From Longimicrobium sp. (lineage in GTDB: Bacteria; Gemmatimonadota; Gemmatimonadetes; Longimicrobiales; Longimicrobiaceae): a stretch of 64,000 nt of DNA. A program made the position numbers and the translations under genes. This document shows, piece by piece, positions 24,885 to 34,084 of this stretch; position 1 is the first letter of the stretch; every line of letters begins with the position of its first letter. The notes under the pieces are model-generated. The model ran no database searches. It saw only the letters and a list, made by a program, of their open reading frames with translations, and was not told the origin of the DNA. The DNA lies in the NCBI RefSeq assembly GCF_036388275.1, contig NZ_DASVSF010000002.1, forward strand, positions 310,001 to 374,000, given 5' to 3'.

Positions 24885-25518
24885 GGGCACCCGCCTCGGC
24901 CGCGGCGCCGCGCAGGCGCTCGTACACGCCCGCGTCGAGCGAGCGCCCGCCGAACACGGCGGGCTCGAAGGCACGCAGGAACGCGGCGAGGGGCCGCGAA
25001 AGCGCGTGGGGGCGGGCCTCCATGCGGTAGTCGCCGGGCGTCTTGGCGGGATCGTAGCGCACGGCGCCCGCGGCTTCCATGCGCAGCAGCAGGGCCTGGT
25101 ACAGCGCCACCGCCGCGTCGCGGTACTGGCCCCCGGCGGCCAGGCGCCGGGCCTCTTCTTCCCATCCCGTGGCGTCGCGGGGGCGGCGCGCCGCCTGGGC
25201 CGCGCCGGCCGCCTGTCGAGCGGGCGCGGCGTCCGCGGCGGAAAGGCGGCCCAGGATGGTGTAGAGCAGGGCCACGATCAGCGCCAGCCCCAGCGCGGCC
25301 AAAATGGCGACGAGGATCCAGAACAGGACGGGGCTTTCCGACGCCACCCCTCCGAACAGCCGGTCCAGCGCCTGGCCGATGCGCGAGAAGAACCGGCCGA
25401 TGGCCTCCCACACCGGGGCCAGCGGCCCCTTGGGCGGGGGCGCCAGCTCCGGGCGGGCGTACACCTTTTCCACCGCCCGGGCTACGTCGGGGGCAGAAGG
25501 CAGGGTGGTGGATTGCAA
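24877..25518 (-). CDS. DUF4129-domain membrane protein
   Basis: 213 residues. One membrane helix (VLFWILVAILAALGLALIVA, about 64-83) separates a short outer N-terminus from a cytoplasmic part. The C-terminal DUF4129 signature is present: YRDAAVALYQALLLRMEAAG, followed by KTPGDYRMEARP and a helical end. This domain is often fused to transglutaminase proteins in MoxR clusters; here it stands alone. It overlaps the DUF4350 gene by 8 bp and starts 17 bp after the membrane protein gene upstream. Confidence 0.8.
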   Translation of the reverse strand: MQSTTLPSAPDVARAVEKVYARPELAPPPKGPLAPVWEAIGRFFSRIGQALDRLFGGVASESPVLFWILVAILAALGLALIVALLYTILGRLSAADAAPARQAAGAAQAARRPRDATGWEEEARRLAAGGQYRDAAVALYQALLLRMEAAGAVRYDPAKTPGDYRMEARPHALSRPLAAFLRAFEPAVFGGRSLDAGVYERLRGAAAEAGAHG

Positions 25519-25534
25519 CGGTCGGCGCGGGCGG

Positions 25535-26425
25535 TTACTGGGCGGCGGGCGCCAGCGAGTCGGTCATCACCTGCACGTCGAGCGCTTCGGTGCGCACGCG
25601 GCGGTCGAAGTAGGTCAGCACGAACACCGACACCATGAACGGCGTGGTCAGCACGCCGGCGATCCACGCCAGCACCTGCTGGGCGATCAGCGCGTTCGCG
25701 CCGGGCATCGCCGCGGCCGAGGTGGGGTTCGTCATCATCCCGGTGCTCCCGGTGACGAACGCCACGGCGACTACCGGCAGGTAGCCGATCAGCACCGACA
25801 CCACCACCAGCCCCATCGTCCGCCAGAGCGCGCCGTTCACCAGGTCCCACGAGCGGCTGAGCGCCGACATCGGGCCCTTCCGCTCGACCACGATCGCGGG
25901 CGCCACGCCGGCAAAGATCGTGATCGCCAGCATGGACACCAGCAGCAAGCCGATGCCCACCACGATCGCACCGGTCACGCCCAGGACCACGGCGAAGATG
26001 CCCCCGAGGATGCCCGCGGCAATGGAGATGGCCCCGATCACCAGGCCGGCCAGGAAACCGGCCCCCAGCATCGGCAGCAGGGCGCGAAGCCCCACCTTGA
26101 GGCCGTCGGGCACGGACACGGGCGCGCCGGTGAACGCCTGCGTCGCCTGGCGCGTCAGCGCGCCCCAGGATACGAACGTCGCCAGGCCGGTAAGGACGAT
26201 GTACAGCAGGAACGGGCCCGCGATGGCCGCCCCCGCGGTCGTCGGGTCCCCCCCCTCGCGAAGGTACCCGCCCAGGGCGACGGCATAGATCAGCCCGCCC
26301 GCCAGCAACCCGATGGAGGGGACCAGGGCAGTCAGGACGAACGTCGTGAAGTTGCGGCGATACAGCGAAAAGGCGCCATCGAGAATCTCGCCGAAGCCGA
26401 GGGGGCGAAGGCTGGGAATGGGCAT
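25535..26425 (-). CDS. Multipass membrane protein, paralogue of the 26543 and 46215 genes
   Basis: 296 residues; the start at MPIPSLRPLGFGEILDGAFS aligns with its paralogues. About six hydrophobic segments are seen, with a conserved N-terminal box (LRPLGFGEILDGAFSLYRRN) and a C-terminal TYFDRRVRTEALDV. The arrangement resembles the membrane domain of glycerophosphodiester phosphodiesterase-type proteins (GPDP_memb-like); no catalytic domain is present. It is 58% Ala/Gly/Val/Leu-like in appearance. It sits between its paralogue and the DUF4129 gene in one operon, suggesting a shared envelope role. Confidence 0.75.
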   Translation of the reverse strand: MPIPSLRPLGFGEILDGAFSLYRRNFTTFVLTALVPSIGLLAGGLIYAVALGGYLREGGDPTTAGAAIAGPFLLYIVLTGLATFVSWGALTRQATQAFTGAPVSVPDGLKVGLRALLPMLGAGFLAGLVIGAISIAAGILGGIFAVVLGVTGAIVVGIGLLLVSMLAITIFAGVAPAIVVERKGPMSALSRSWDLVNGALWRTMGLVVVSVLIGYLPVVAVAFVTGSTGMMTNPTSAAAMPGANALIAQQVLAWIAGVLTTPFMVSVFVLTYFDRRVRTEALDVQVMTDSLAPAAQ

Positions 26426-26542
26426 GGCTTGGGGGAGGACGTGGAAAGCGAGGGGAAACAGCCGGAGAGGCGCGGACAACGTACCCGCCGGCCACCGGCG
26501 CGTCAACGATGGTTCGCGGCGCAATCGGGGCGCCGGGGCGGG

Positions 26543-27406
26543 TCAGTCGCCGGCCAGCGCCAGTGACTCGGTCATCAGCTGCACGTCCAGCGCCTCGGTG
26601 CGCACGCGGCGGTCGTAGTAGGCCAGCACGAACACGGAGGCGATGAACGGCGCGGCGGCGATGCCCCCCGCCAGGATCGCGAACCCGGCCCAGGCCTCCG
26701 CGGCGCCTCCCTCGGCGCCCGAGACTCCCTCGGAAAGACCGGAGACCCACACCACGGCGACGATCGGAAGGTACACGATGGTCGCCGTCACCAGCCCCAC
26801 CGTGCGCCAGAAGACCCCGCGCAGCAGCTCCACCGAGCGGCTCAGCGCCTCCACCGGCCCCTTGCCCTCCACGATCACCGCGGGGCCCGCGCCGGCCAGC
26901 ACCGCCGCGCCGCCCACGTACACGAAGACGAAGCCGAAGATCACTCCCGCGCCCAGCACGAGGGAAAACGCCGGAACGCCCAGCGCGCCCACGACGGTTC
27001 CGACCAGCGCCATCAGCAGGATGCCGCCCAACATCACCAGCGACATCCCGACGTTGTTCACGAAGGCGGACCCGAGCAGCGTGAACATGGAGCGCATCCC
27101 GGTGCGCAGCGCCTCCTTGAGACCGACGGGCTGCGCGATGAACGACTGCGACGCCTGGTGCACGAGCGCGCCCCATTGCACCATCACCGAAAGGGCGAGC
27201 AGGATCATCAGCCCGAATCCCCCGATCCCCGCAAGGGCCTCGTTTCCGCTGCCGACGAGCATGAGCATCAGCACGCCGCCTACGGCCAGCCCCGCCAGCG
27301 GCAGAAGCGCGGTGAGGATGAACCTCGTCAGGTTGCGCCGATACAGGGAAAACGCGCCGTCCAGGATCTCGCCGAAGCCCAGGGGCCGGAGGTTGGGAAC
27401 AGGCAT
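26543..27406 (-). CDS. Multipass membrane protein, first gene of the MoxR operon
   Basis: 287 residues with the same architecture as the next gene: N-terminal LRPLGFGEILDGAFSLYRRN, around six membrane segments, a VEGKGPVEALSRSVELLRG cytoplasmic loop and C-terminal AYYDRRVRTEALDVQLM. The loop phrase (V)E(R/G)KGP-ALSRS is shared by all three paralogues of this window and is probably the most functional part. It is followed after 117 bp by its paralogue on the same strand. Function is unknown. Confidence 0.75.
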   Translation of the reverse strand: MPVPNLRPLGFGEILDGAFSLYRRNLTRFILTALLPLAGLAVGGVLMLMLVGSGNEALAGIGGFGLMILLALSVMVQWGALVHQASQSFIAQPVGLKEALRTGMRSMFTLLGSAFVNNVGMSLVMLGGILLMALVGTVVGALGVPAFSLVLGAGVIFGFVFVYVGGAAVLAGAGPAVIVEGKGPVEALSRSVELLRGVFWRTVGLVTATIVYLPIVAVVWVSGLSEGVSGAEGGAAEAWAGFAILAGGIAAAPFIASVFVLAYYDRRVRTEALDVQLMTESLALAGD

Positions 27407-27522
27407 GGTGAGCGGTCGCGTGGGATGGAGGTACGGCGGGGAAGTCCTCGGGCTAGCACAAGGTACTGATCTGCCACGTTACGTGCAACGCCTGTTTTGG
27501 CGCCAGAGGACCGGAGCGGGAT

Positions 27523-27990
27523 TTACCGCAGGGTGACGGGAATGGTCTGCGACGCGCCCTGCGGGATGGACTGGTGGTTCTCTCCCGACCAGGTCATGCG
27601 CAGGGTGGTGGAGCCCGCGGGCAGGCGGGGGAGCGCCCAGCGGTAGCGGGTGCCCTGAAGGGCGGTGATCTCGGTGGCGGACGCCATCAGCTCCGTGCCT
27701 CCGGCGAACAGGTGAAGGTGCCGCCCCGCCGCCGTCCACCCGGTGGGGCCCAGCACCAGCGGGGCGCCCGCGTCGAACTCCACCGAGGCCGGCTGCGGGA
27801 GCGCGGCCCCGGCGGCGGGGCTCACGATCCGGATCTGCGGCACGGCGGACGCGGGCCCGGAGCCCGTGTCGGATCCGCCCTCCATGAACGACCTCACCAG
27901 GAACACCAGCCCCAGCAGCACCATCACCCCCCCGACGATCCCGAACACGCGGTCCGCCATCAGCCGCTCCCCCGATCCGCCCTGCGCCAT
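27523..27990 (-). CDS. Single-pass membrane protein with Ig-like outer domain
   Basis: 155 residues. A membrane helix (VFGIVGGVMVLLGLVFLVRSF, about 15-35) is followed by a Ser/Gly linker and a beta-rich extracytoplasmic domain (RIVSPAAGAALPQPASVEFD, then GRHLHLFAGGTELMASATE). The outer domain looks like an immunoglobulin-like or DUF4399-type fold; I cannot name it with confidence. The gene is divergent from the CopC-CopD gene across a 314-bp gap. Confidence 0.65.
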   Translation of the reverse strand: MAQGGSGERLMADRVFGIVGGVMVLLGLVFLVRSFMEGGSDTGSGPASAVPQIRIVSPAAGAALPQPASVEFDAGAPLVLGPTGWTAAGRHLHLFAGGTELMASATEITALQGTRYRWALPRLPAGSTTLRMTWSGENHQSIPQGASQTIPVTLR

Positions 27991-28304
27991 CCATTCTCCT
28001 TCTCACGATTCCGCTCTCGGCGACGAGCGGGAAAGATGCACCCCCACGGCGCTCCGCGCGAGGGCTGGCGCGGACGTGGAAGTAGATGAAGGAACGGCGT
28101 TTACTCTCCACTTCGGCGCCGCGGCGTGCGGCGGCGGGAGGGTGCGTGTCCGTCCAGGGCTCCCTGCTGCCCTACGGGTCCGCTTCTGGAGACTGGCGCC
28201 TGTCCGCCGTATCTTCCCCGCATCGACCGGACACGCGCGCGTGGCGGCGTGCTGGATGGATGAAAACCGCGGCATGCTCCCCGGCGGCCCTGGAACTCAC
28301 ACGG
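27991..28304. other. Intergenic gap with no clear gene
   Basis: 314 bp between divergent starts. An upstream in-frame extension of the CopC-CopD ORF covers part of it, but its residues look non-coding (Arg/Ala/Ser-rich, no conserved feature). An alternative start ATG lies at 28260. No promoter elements could be placed with confidence. Confidence 0.4.
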
Positions 28305-29738
28305 ATGCCTTCGATCCTTTCTCTGATCGCCCTGCTGGCCCGCCGCGCCCTGCTTCCGGTGCTGGCCTGCGCGCTGCTGGCGGCTCCGGCGGCCGCGCAC
28401 ACCAAGATCCAGTCGACGCAGCCCGCCAACGGCGACACGGTCGCGAGCGTCCTGGCGGAGGTGCGCGTCCGGTTCAGCACCGCTGTCGCGCCCGGGCTCA
28501 CGCGCATCGAGCTGCGGCAGGGCGGGCGCACCGTCCTCACCGGCGGCGCACCCGTGGATGGAGAGGGCAACCGCGAGTACGTCCTACAACTGGCGCAGCC
28601 GCTCGCCCCCGGCGCGTACGAGGCGCAGTGGACCACGGCCGGGGCGGATGGACACGTGCTGCGGGGCACGTTCCGCTTCGTCGTCGCCGCACCCGCGACT
28701 CCCGTGACGAGCGGACCGCTGCCCACGGAGGCAGCAAAAGACTCCGCGCGGGTGGACTCCAGCCTGGCGGCGGGCGTTCCGGGCGACCCCGACGCGGTCG
28801 GCACCACCACGTCGGCCGCGGCGAGCCCGCTTTCCGTCGCCGTGCGCTGGGGATGGTTCGCCGCGCTGCTGGCGATGATCGGCGTGGTGGCCTTCCGCTT
28901 CGGCGTGCTGGCGCGGCTGGCTAAGGACGAAGCATTCCGTCCCGTGGCGGCGCGGGCGGAGGCAGGCGCGTGGACCATTGCCCTGGGTGCCGCGTCGCTC
29001 TCCATGCTGACGCTGGCGGGGCGGCTGTGGCTGCAGGCGGCCGCGCTGGGCATGCGGACGGAGGACTGGAGCGGGGAGCAGCTGACGGCGCTGGTGACGG
29101 GAACGGTGTGGGGGCTGGGCTGGCTGCTGCAGGCCATCGCCACCTGCGCGTTCGTGATGGGAATGCTGATCGCCCGGGCGCCGCACGGACGGACCGCGGG
29201 GTGGATGGGCGCCGCGGGAAGCGTGGTGCTGCTGGCCGCGGTTCCTGGGCTCTCCGGCCACGCGGCGGGCGTCGAGGGGCTGACCGCGGTGGCCATCGTC
29301 AGCGATGCGCTGCACGTGCTGGCGGCTGGCGCGTGGATCGGCAGCCTGCTGATGGTGCTGGCCATCGGCATTCCGGCCACGCTGGGGACGACGGCCGCGG
29401 CGTACGGGGCCGTCGCGATGATGGTGCGCGCCTTTTCGCCGATGGCGCTCATCTCCGGCGCCGTGGTGGGCGCCACGGGCGTCGTCAGCGCGCTCCTTCA
29501 CATCGGCGCGGTCGACAACCTGTGGGGCACGGGCTACGGGCGCGCGCTGCTGCTGAAGGTGGCGCTGCTGACGCTCGTCGGGGCCACGGGCTTCTACAAC
29601 TGGCGGCGCGTGCTCCCCGGCCTGGGGGCGGACGACGCGGGCACGCGCCGGCTGCAGCGCTCCGCGCGGGTGGAGCTGGCCATCGCCGCCGCCGTCCTGC
29701 TGGTCACCGCGGTGCTCGTGGCGCTTCCGACGCCCTGA
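28305..29738 (+). CDS. CopC-CopD fusion copper resistance/import protein
   Basis: 477 residues from ATG 28305. The signal peptide ends ...APAAAH, leaving His at the mature N-terminus as in CopC. A CopC domain follows (STQPANGDTV ... DGHVLRGTFRF), whose two His residues are the expected Cu(II) ligands. A Thr/Ala linker leads to a CopD-like membrane domain of about eight helices (from VRWGWFAALLAMIG, about residue 185), with HAAG and SDALHVLAAGAWIGSL motifs. Such fusions move copper across the inner membrane. No other copper gene is adjacent; a quinoprotein dehydrogenase follows. Confidence 0.88.
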   Translation: MPSILSLIALLARRALLPVLACALLAAPAAAHTKIQSTQPANGDTVASVLAEVRVRFSTAVAPGLTRIELRQGGRTVLTGGAPVDGEGNREYVLQLAQPLAPGAYEAQWTTAGADGHVLRGTFRFVVAAPATPVTSGPLPTEAAKDSARVDSSLAAGVPGDPDAVGTTTSAAASPLSVAVRWGWFAALLAMIGVVAFRFGVLARLAKDEAFRPVAARAEAGAWTIALGAASLSMLTLAGRLWLQAAALGMRTEDWSGEQLTALVTGTVWGLGWLLQAIATCAFVMGMLIARAPHGRTAGWMGAAGSVVLLAAVPGLSGHAAGVEGLTAVAIVSDALHVLAAGAWIGSLLMVLAIGIPATLGTTAAAYGAVAMMVRAFSPMALISGAVVGATGVVSALLHIGAVDNLWGTGYGRALLLKVALLTLVGATGFYNWRRVLPGLGADDAGTRRLQRSARVELAIAAAVLLVTAVLVALPTP

Positions 29739-29820
29739 GCCGCACCCTTTCGTGGCGGAGCGCCCCTCCCTCGCGCCCCGCGGCACCCGGCCGTCTCACC
29801 CGATCCACCAGAACCCGACC

Positions 29821-31801
29821 ATGACGATTCATAGCGGGTGGCTGTACGCAGGCGTTTTCACCCTCGCGGCCTGCATTCCGACGTCCGGTCCGCCGCTTCC
29901 CTCGCCGAACGATGCCGTGGAGTGGCCGGCGTACGGCGGCGACGCGGGGGGAAGCCGCTGGTCGGCGCTGGACCAGGTGAACCGCGGCAACGTGGGCGCG
30001 CTCGCGGTGGCGTGGACCTACCACACGGGGGAGACCGCGCCCGAATACGCCACCGCCCGCCCCACTGCACTCGAGGCGACGCCGCTGATGGTGGACGGAA
30101 CGCTGTACCTGAGCACGCCCCTGGGCCGGGTGATCGCGCTGGACCCCGCGGACGGCACCGAGCGGTGGGTGTTCGACCCGCGCGTCGACCGCTCCGTCCG
30201 CTGGGGCGACTTCACCAGCCGCGGCGTTTCCACCTGGGTGGACGGGCGAACCGCTGGTGACGCCGCGTGCCGCCGCCGCATCTACGTCGCCACCATCGAC
30301 GCACGGCTGATCGCCCTGGACGCCCGCGACGGCCGGCCCTGCGCCAGCTTCGGCGCGGCGGGCACGGTGGACCTGCGCCGCGGGCTGCGGAACGCTCCGT
30401 TCGAGGCGGCGGAGTACCAGGTGACCTCTCCACCCGCCATCGTGGGTGACGTGGTGGTGGTAGGCTCCGCCGTCGCCGACAACAACCGGGTGGAGGCCGC
30501 CAGCGGCGAGGTGCGCGGCTTCGACGCCCGCAGCGGCGCGCTTCTATGGGCGTGGGACCCCGTTCCGCAGGACCCGGCGGACCCCGCGTACGCCACCTGG
30601 CAGACGCCCGAGTCGCACCGGACGGGCGGCGCAAACGCGTGGTCCGTGATCGCGGCGGACGCGGAGCGGGGGCTGGTGTTCGTCCCCACCAGCAGCCCCA
30701 GCCCCGACTACTTCGGCGGCGCGCGGCCGGGCGACAACCGCTACGCCAACTCCATCGTGGCCCTGCGGGCCCGGACGGGCGAGGTGGTGTGGCACTTCCA
30801 GACGGTGCATCACGACCTGTGGGACTACGACAACGCGTCGCCCCCGGCGCTGGTCACCATCCACCGCGGCGGACGCGCCATCCCGGCCGTGATCCAGGCC
30901 ACCAAGACGGGGCAGCTGTTCGTGCTCCATCGGGAAACGGGGGAGCCGCTGTTTCCCGTCACCGAGCGGCCCGTCCCCGCCAGCACCGTCCCCGGCGAGC
31001 AGGCCTCCCCCACGCAGCCCTTCAGCGCGCTTCCGCCCCTCTCGCCTCACCGCATCACGGCGGACGACGCGTGGGCTCCCACGCCCGAGGGCCGCGCGGC
31101 ATGCCGGGCCATCATCGCCGGGCTGCGCAACGAGGGGATCTTCACGCCGCCCAGCCTGGAGGGCACGCTGGCGGTGCCGTCCAACATCGGCGGGGCGCAC
31201 TGGGGCGGCGTGGCGTTCGACCGCACGGACGAGGTGGCCATCGTCCCCGTGAACCGCATCGGCGCCATCGTGCAGCTGATTCCGCGCGAGCAGGTGAGCG
31301 CCGTGCGGGAGCGGGAGGCAGCCCAGCGCGCGTCCGTGGACTGGGAGATCACCGACATGCGGGGCACGCCGTACGTGATGCGGCGGCGCCTGCTGCTGGG
31401 GCCCGGCATGACGCCGTGCACGCCTCCGCCGTTCGGCGCGTTGGTAGCGCTGAGCCTGCGGACGGGCGAAAAGGTGTGGGAGGTGCCGCTGGGCTCGCCG
31501 GGGCCGCTGGGCGCGGCGCTCCCGGACGGCGGGGCGGGGATGGGCTCGCCCAACCTGGGCGGCCCCATCGCGACCGCGGGAGGGCTGGTGTTCATGGCGG
31601 GCACGCTGGACCGCTTTCTTCGCGCGTTCGACACACGGAACGGGCGCGAAGTGTGGCGGGGCGAGCTGCCCCGCGGGCGGCAAGGCCACGCCTATGACGT
31701 ACGCGGTGGGCGGACGGCAGTTCGTGGTGGTGGCGGCGGGTGGCGACGGAGGCGCGTTCGGGCGGAGCGACGCCATCGTGGCGTTCGCGCTGCAACCCTG
31801 A
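29821..31801 (+). CDS. PQQ-dependent dehydrogenase lipoprotein, C-terminus in a shifted frame
   Basis: A lipoprotein (FTLAACIP lipobox) with an eight-bladed quinoprotein propeller: WPAYGGDAGGSRWSALDQVN at the start and repeated VIALDPADGTERWVFDP-type blades (GADH/GDH family). The reading frame breaks near 31675-31681. In frame, the sequence degenerates to Arg/Gly-rich residues until a stop at 31872. One base shifted, it continues with the family ending GKATPMTYAVGGRQFVVVAA ... DAIVAFALQP and stops at 31801. One extra base is therefore inferred, giving about 659 residues if corrected. It may be a real mutation or a sequencing error. It oxidises sugars or alcohols in the periplasm by family. 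Confidence 0.8.
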
Positions 31802-31902
31802 CGCGGCGAAACCGTGTGAGGCCGATTCCCGCCATGGACCGTTTTCTGCGGCTTCGGAGCGCGAGAGCATAGCCTAACTCCGTTCCAGAAAAGCCGTTGC
31901 AG

Positions 31903-33969
31903 ATGAAGCCGATCACGGCCGTGCCCCTGCGCGCCGCCTTTTCGCTTGCGTGCCTGTGCGCCGCCGCGCCCGCCGCCGGGCAGACCGATACGACGACCGT
32001 CCCGCTCGATACCGTCACCGTGCAGGTGCTGGGCGGCAGCGTTCCCCAGCTGCGCGCGCCCTTTGCCGTCACCGCGGTGCGCGAGGCCGAGATCCGGCAG
32101 GGTCGCCCCGGGCTGGCGCTCACCGACGCGCTGTCTGCCATCCCTGGCGTGCAGGTGGACAACCGCTTCAACTACGCGCTGGGGGAGCGCATCTCCATCC
32201 GCGGCTTCGGCGCGCGGGCGCAGTTCGGCGTGCGCGGCGTGCGGGTGCTGGTGGACGGCATTCCGGCCACGCTGCCGGACGGGCAGACCACGCTGAACCA
32301 CGTGGATCCCTCGCAGCTGGGCCGTGCCGAGGTCATCCGCGGCCCCGCGTCGGCGCTGTACGGCAACGCGTCAGGCGGGGTGATCCGCTTCAGCAGCGCC
32401 CCCCCGCCCGATGCGCCGTTCGCGACGGAGCACCGCGTGCTGGCCGGCGGCGACGGGCTGCTGCGCGGCGAGACGAGCGCCGGTGGCCGCATGGGCGCGC
32501 TAGGGTACCGCGCTTGGGTGTCGCACCTGCGATACGGCGGTTATCGCGAGCACTCCAGGGCGCGCAACACGCTGGCCGGCGGCAGCGTGTCGATGGCGCG
32601 CGGGGCGAACGAGGCGCGGCTCACGTTCAGCCTGGTGAACTACGACGCGCTCAATCCCGGCTCCCTGTCCGACTCCCTGCTGCGCGTGGACCGGCGGCGG
32701 GCGTTCGCGCGCAACGTGCAGCAGGCCACGGGCGAGGAGGGGCGGCAGGGGCAGCTGGGGGTGTGGTGGCGGCGCGCGATGGGCCCCGGCGCGCTGGAGG
32801 TGTCGGCGTACGGGCTGATGCGGTCCATCGACAATCCCATCCCCACGTCCATCATCGACCTGGACCGCAGCGTCCGGGGCGCGCGCGCCGCGTGGAACGG
32901 CGGCGTGGGGAGGCTCCGCTGGACGGTGGGCGGCGAGATGGAGGGGCAGCGCGACCAGCGCCGCAACTTCGCCAACACGGCGGGGACTCGAGGGAGCCTG
33001 ACGCTGGACCAGCGGGAGCGCGTCACCTCGTCCAGCGTGTTCGCCCAGGCGACGGCGACGCCGCTCGCGCGGGTGGACGTGCTGGCCGCCGTGCGCTACG
33101 ACCGCTTCCGCTTCGGGGTGAACGACCGCCTGGTATCCGCCGCCAACCCGGACGACTCCGGCGCGCGGACGATGGACCAGGTGAGCCCGGCGCTTGGCGT
33201 ATCGGTGGCGGTCACGCCATCCGCCACCGTGTACGCGAACCTGGCGACCGCCTTCGAGACGCCCACGACCACGGAGCTGGCCAACCGGCCCAGCGGCGCG
33301 GGCGGCTTCAACCCCGAGCTGAACCCGCAGCGCACCGTATCGCTGGAGGTGGGCGGCAAGGCACGCGTGGCGCCCGGCGTGTGGGTAGAGGCGGCGGCGT
33401 ATCGCGCCCGGATCGACGACGCGCTGATCCCGTTCGAGGTGCCGGGCGCGCCGGGGCGCACCTTCTTTCGCAACGCGGGCCAGGCGAACCACCGCGGCAT
33501 CGAAGCCGCCGCCGTGCTGACGCCCCGCGCGGGATGGACGGCGCGCGCGGCCTACACGCACACCGACGCGCGCTTCGGCCGCTACGTGGTGGGCGCGGAC
33601 GACCGCGCCGGCAACCGCGTTCCCGGCATCGCGCCGCACCGGTGGGAGCTGTCGCTGCTCGCCTCGCCCCCGCGCGGCCCGTTCGCCGGGATCGACGCGC
33701 GGTACGTGTCGTCCACGCCGGTGGCGGATACGGATACCGACGCGCGGTTCGCGTCGCCCGCGTACGCGCTGGTGGACGTGCGCGGGGGATGGGAGGGTGC
33801 CCGCGTCGCCAGCGTGGAGTTCTCCCCGTTCGCCGGCGTAACGAACCTGCTGGATCGAGCCTACAACACGTCCGTGGTCATCAACGCCTTCGGCGGCCGG
33901 TACTACGAGCCGGGACCAGGCCGCTCCCTGTACGCGGGCCTGCGGATGCAGCTGGGAGAAGTCCGCTGA
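31903..33969 (+). CDS. TonB-dependent outer-membrane receptor
   Basis: 688 residues; ATG 31903 gives a signal peptide (AAFSLACLCAAAPAAGQ). The plug domain is clear: IPGVQVDNRFNYALGERISI, then RGFG, VLVDGIPATLPDGQTTLNHV and GPASALYGNASGGVIRFSS. The beta-barrel has NTTELANRPSGAGGFNPELN-like stretches and strand repeats with aromatic ends. The C-terminal residues (MQLGEVR) lack the usual terminal aromatic residue, unlike the second receptor in this window. Sequence alone does not show the ligand; metal chelates are possible given the copper gene nearby. A decayed copy of its 3' end lies at 35501. Confidence 0.9.
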   Translation: MKPITAVPLRAAFSLACLCAAAPAAGQTDTTTVPLDTVTVQVLGGSVPQLRAPFAVTAVREAEIRQGRPGLALTDALSAIPGVQVDNRFNYALGERISIRGFGARAQFGVRGVRVLVDGIPATLPDGQTTLNHVDPSQLGRAEVIRGPASALYGNASGGVIRFSSAPPPDAPFATEHRVLAGGDGLLRGETSAGGRMGALGYRAWVSHLRYGGYREHSRARNTLAGGSVSMARGANEARLTFSLVNYDALNPGSLSDSLLRVDRRRAFARNVQQATGEEGRQGQLGVWWRRAMGPGALEVSAYGLMRSIDNPIPTSIIDLDRSVRGARAAWNGGVGRLRWTVGGEMEGQRDQRRNFANTAGTRGSLTLDQRERVTSSSVFAQATATPLARVDVLAAVRYDRFRFGVNDRLVSAANPDDSGARTMDQVSPALGVSVAVTPSATVYANLATAFETPTTTELANRPSGAGGFNPELNPQRTVSLEVGGKARVAPGVWVEAAAYRARIDDALIPFEVPGAPGRTFFRNAGQANHRGIEAAAVLTPRAGWTARAAYTHTDARFGRYVVGADDRAGNRVPGIAPHRWELSLLASPPRGPFAGIDARYVSSTPVADTDTDARFASPAYALVDVRGGWEGARVASVEFSPFAGVTNLLDRAYNTSVVINAFGGRYYEPGPGRSLYAGLRMQLGEVR

Positions 33970-34028
33970 TGGCGGAACCAACTCAGGCGTGCTGAGGAAG
34001 CGGCGGGCGGTACGGGACGGAACGCAGA

Positions 34029-34062
34029 CCGAGCCGCGCAGGAGTGCTCCTGCCCGGCTCGG
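34029..34062. terminator. Hairpin between converging genes
   Basis: CCGAGCCG-C-GCAGGAG pairs with CTCCTGC-C-CGGCTCGG, with a single C.C mismatch. It lies between the receptor gene and the minus-strand lipoprotein gene, so it may terminate both. No strong U-run is present. Confidence 0.55.
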
Positions 34063-34084
34063 CTGCCCGACCTGTCAGTGCGCC

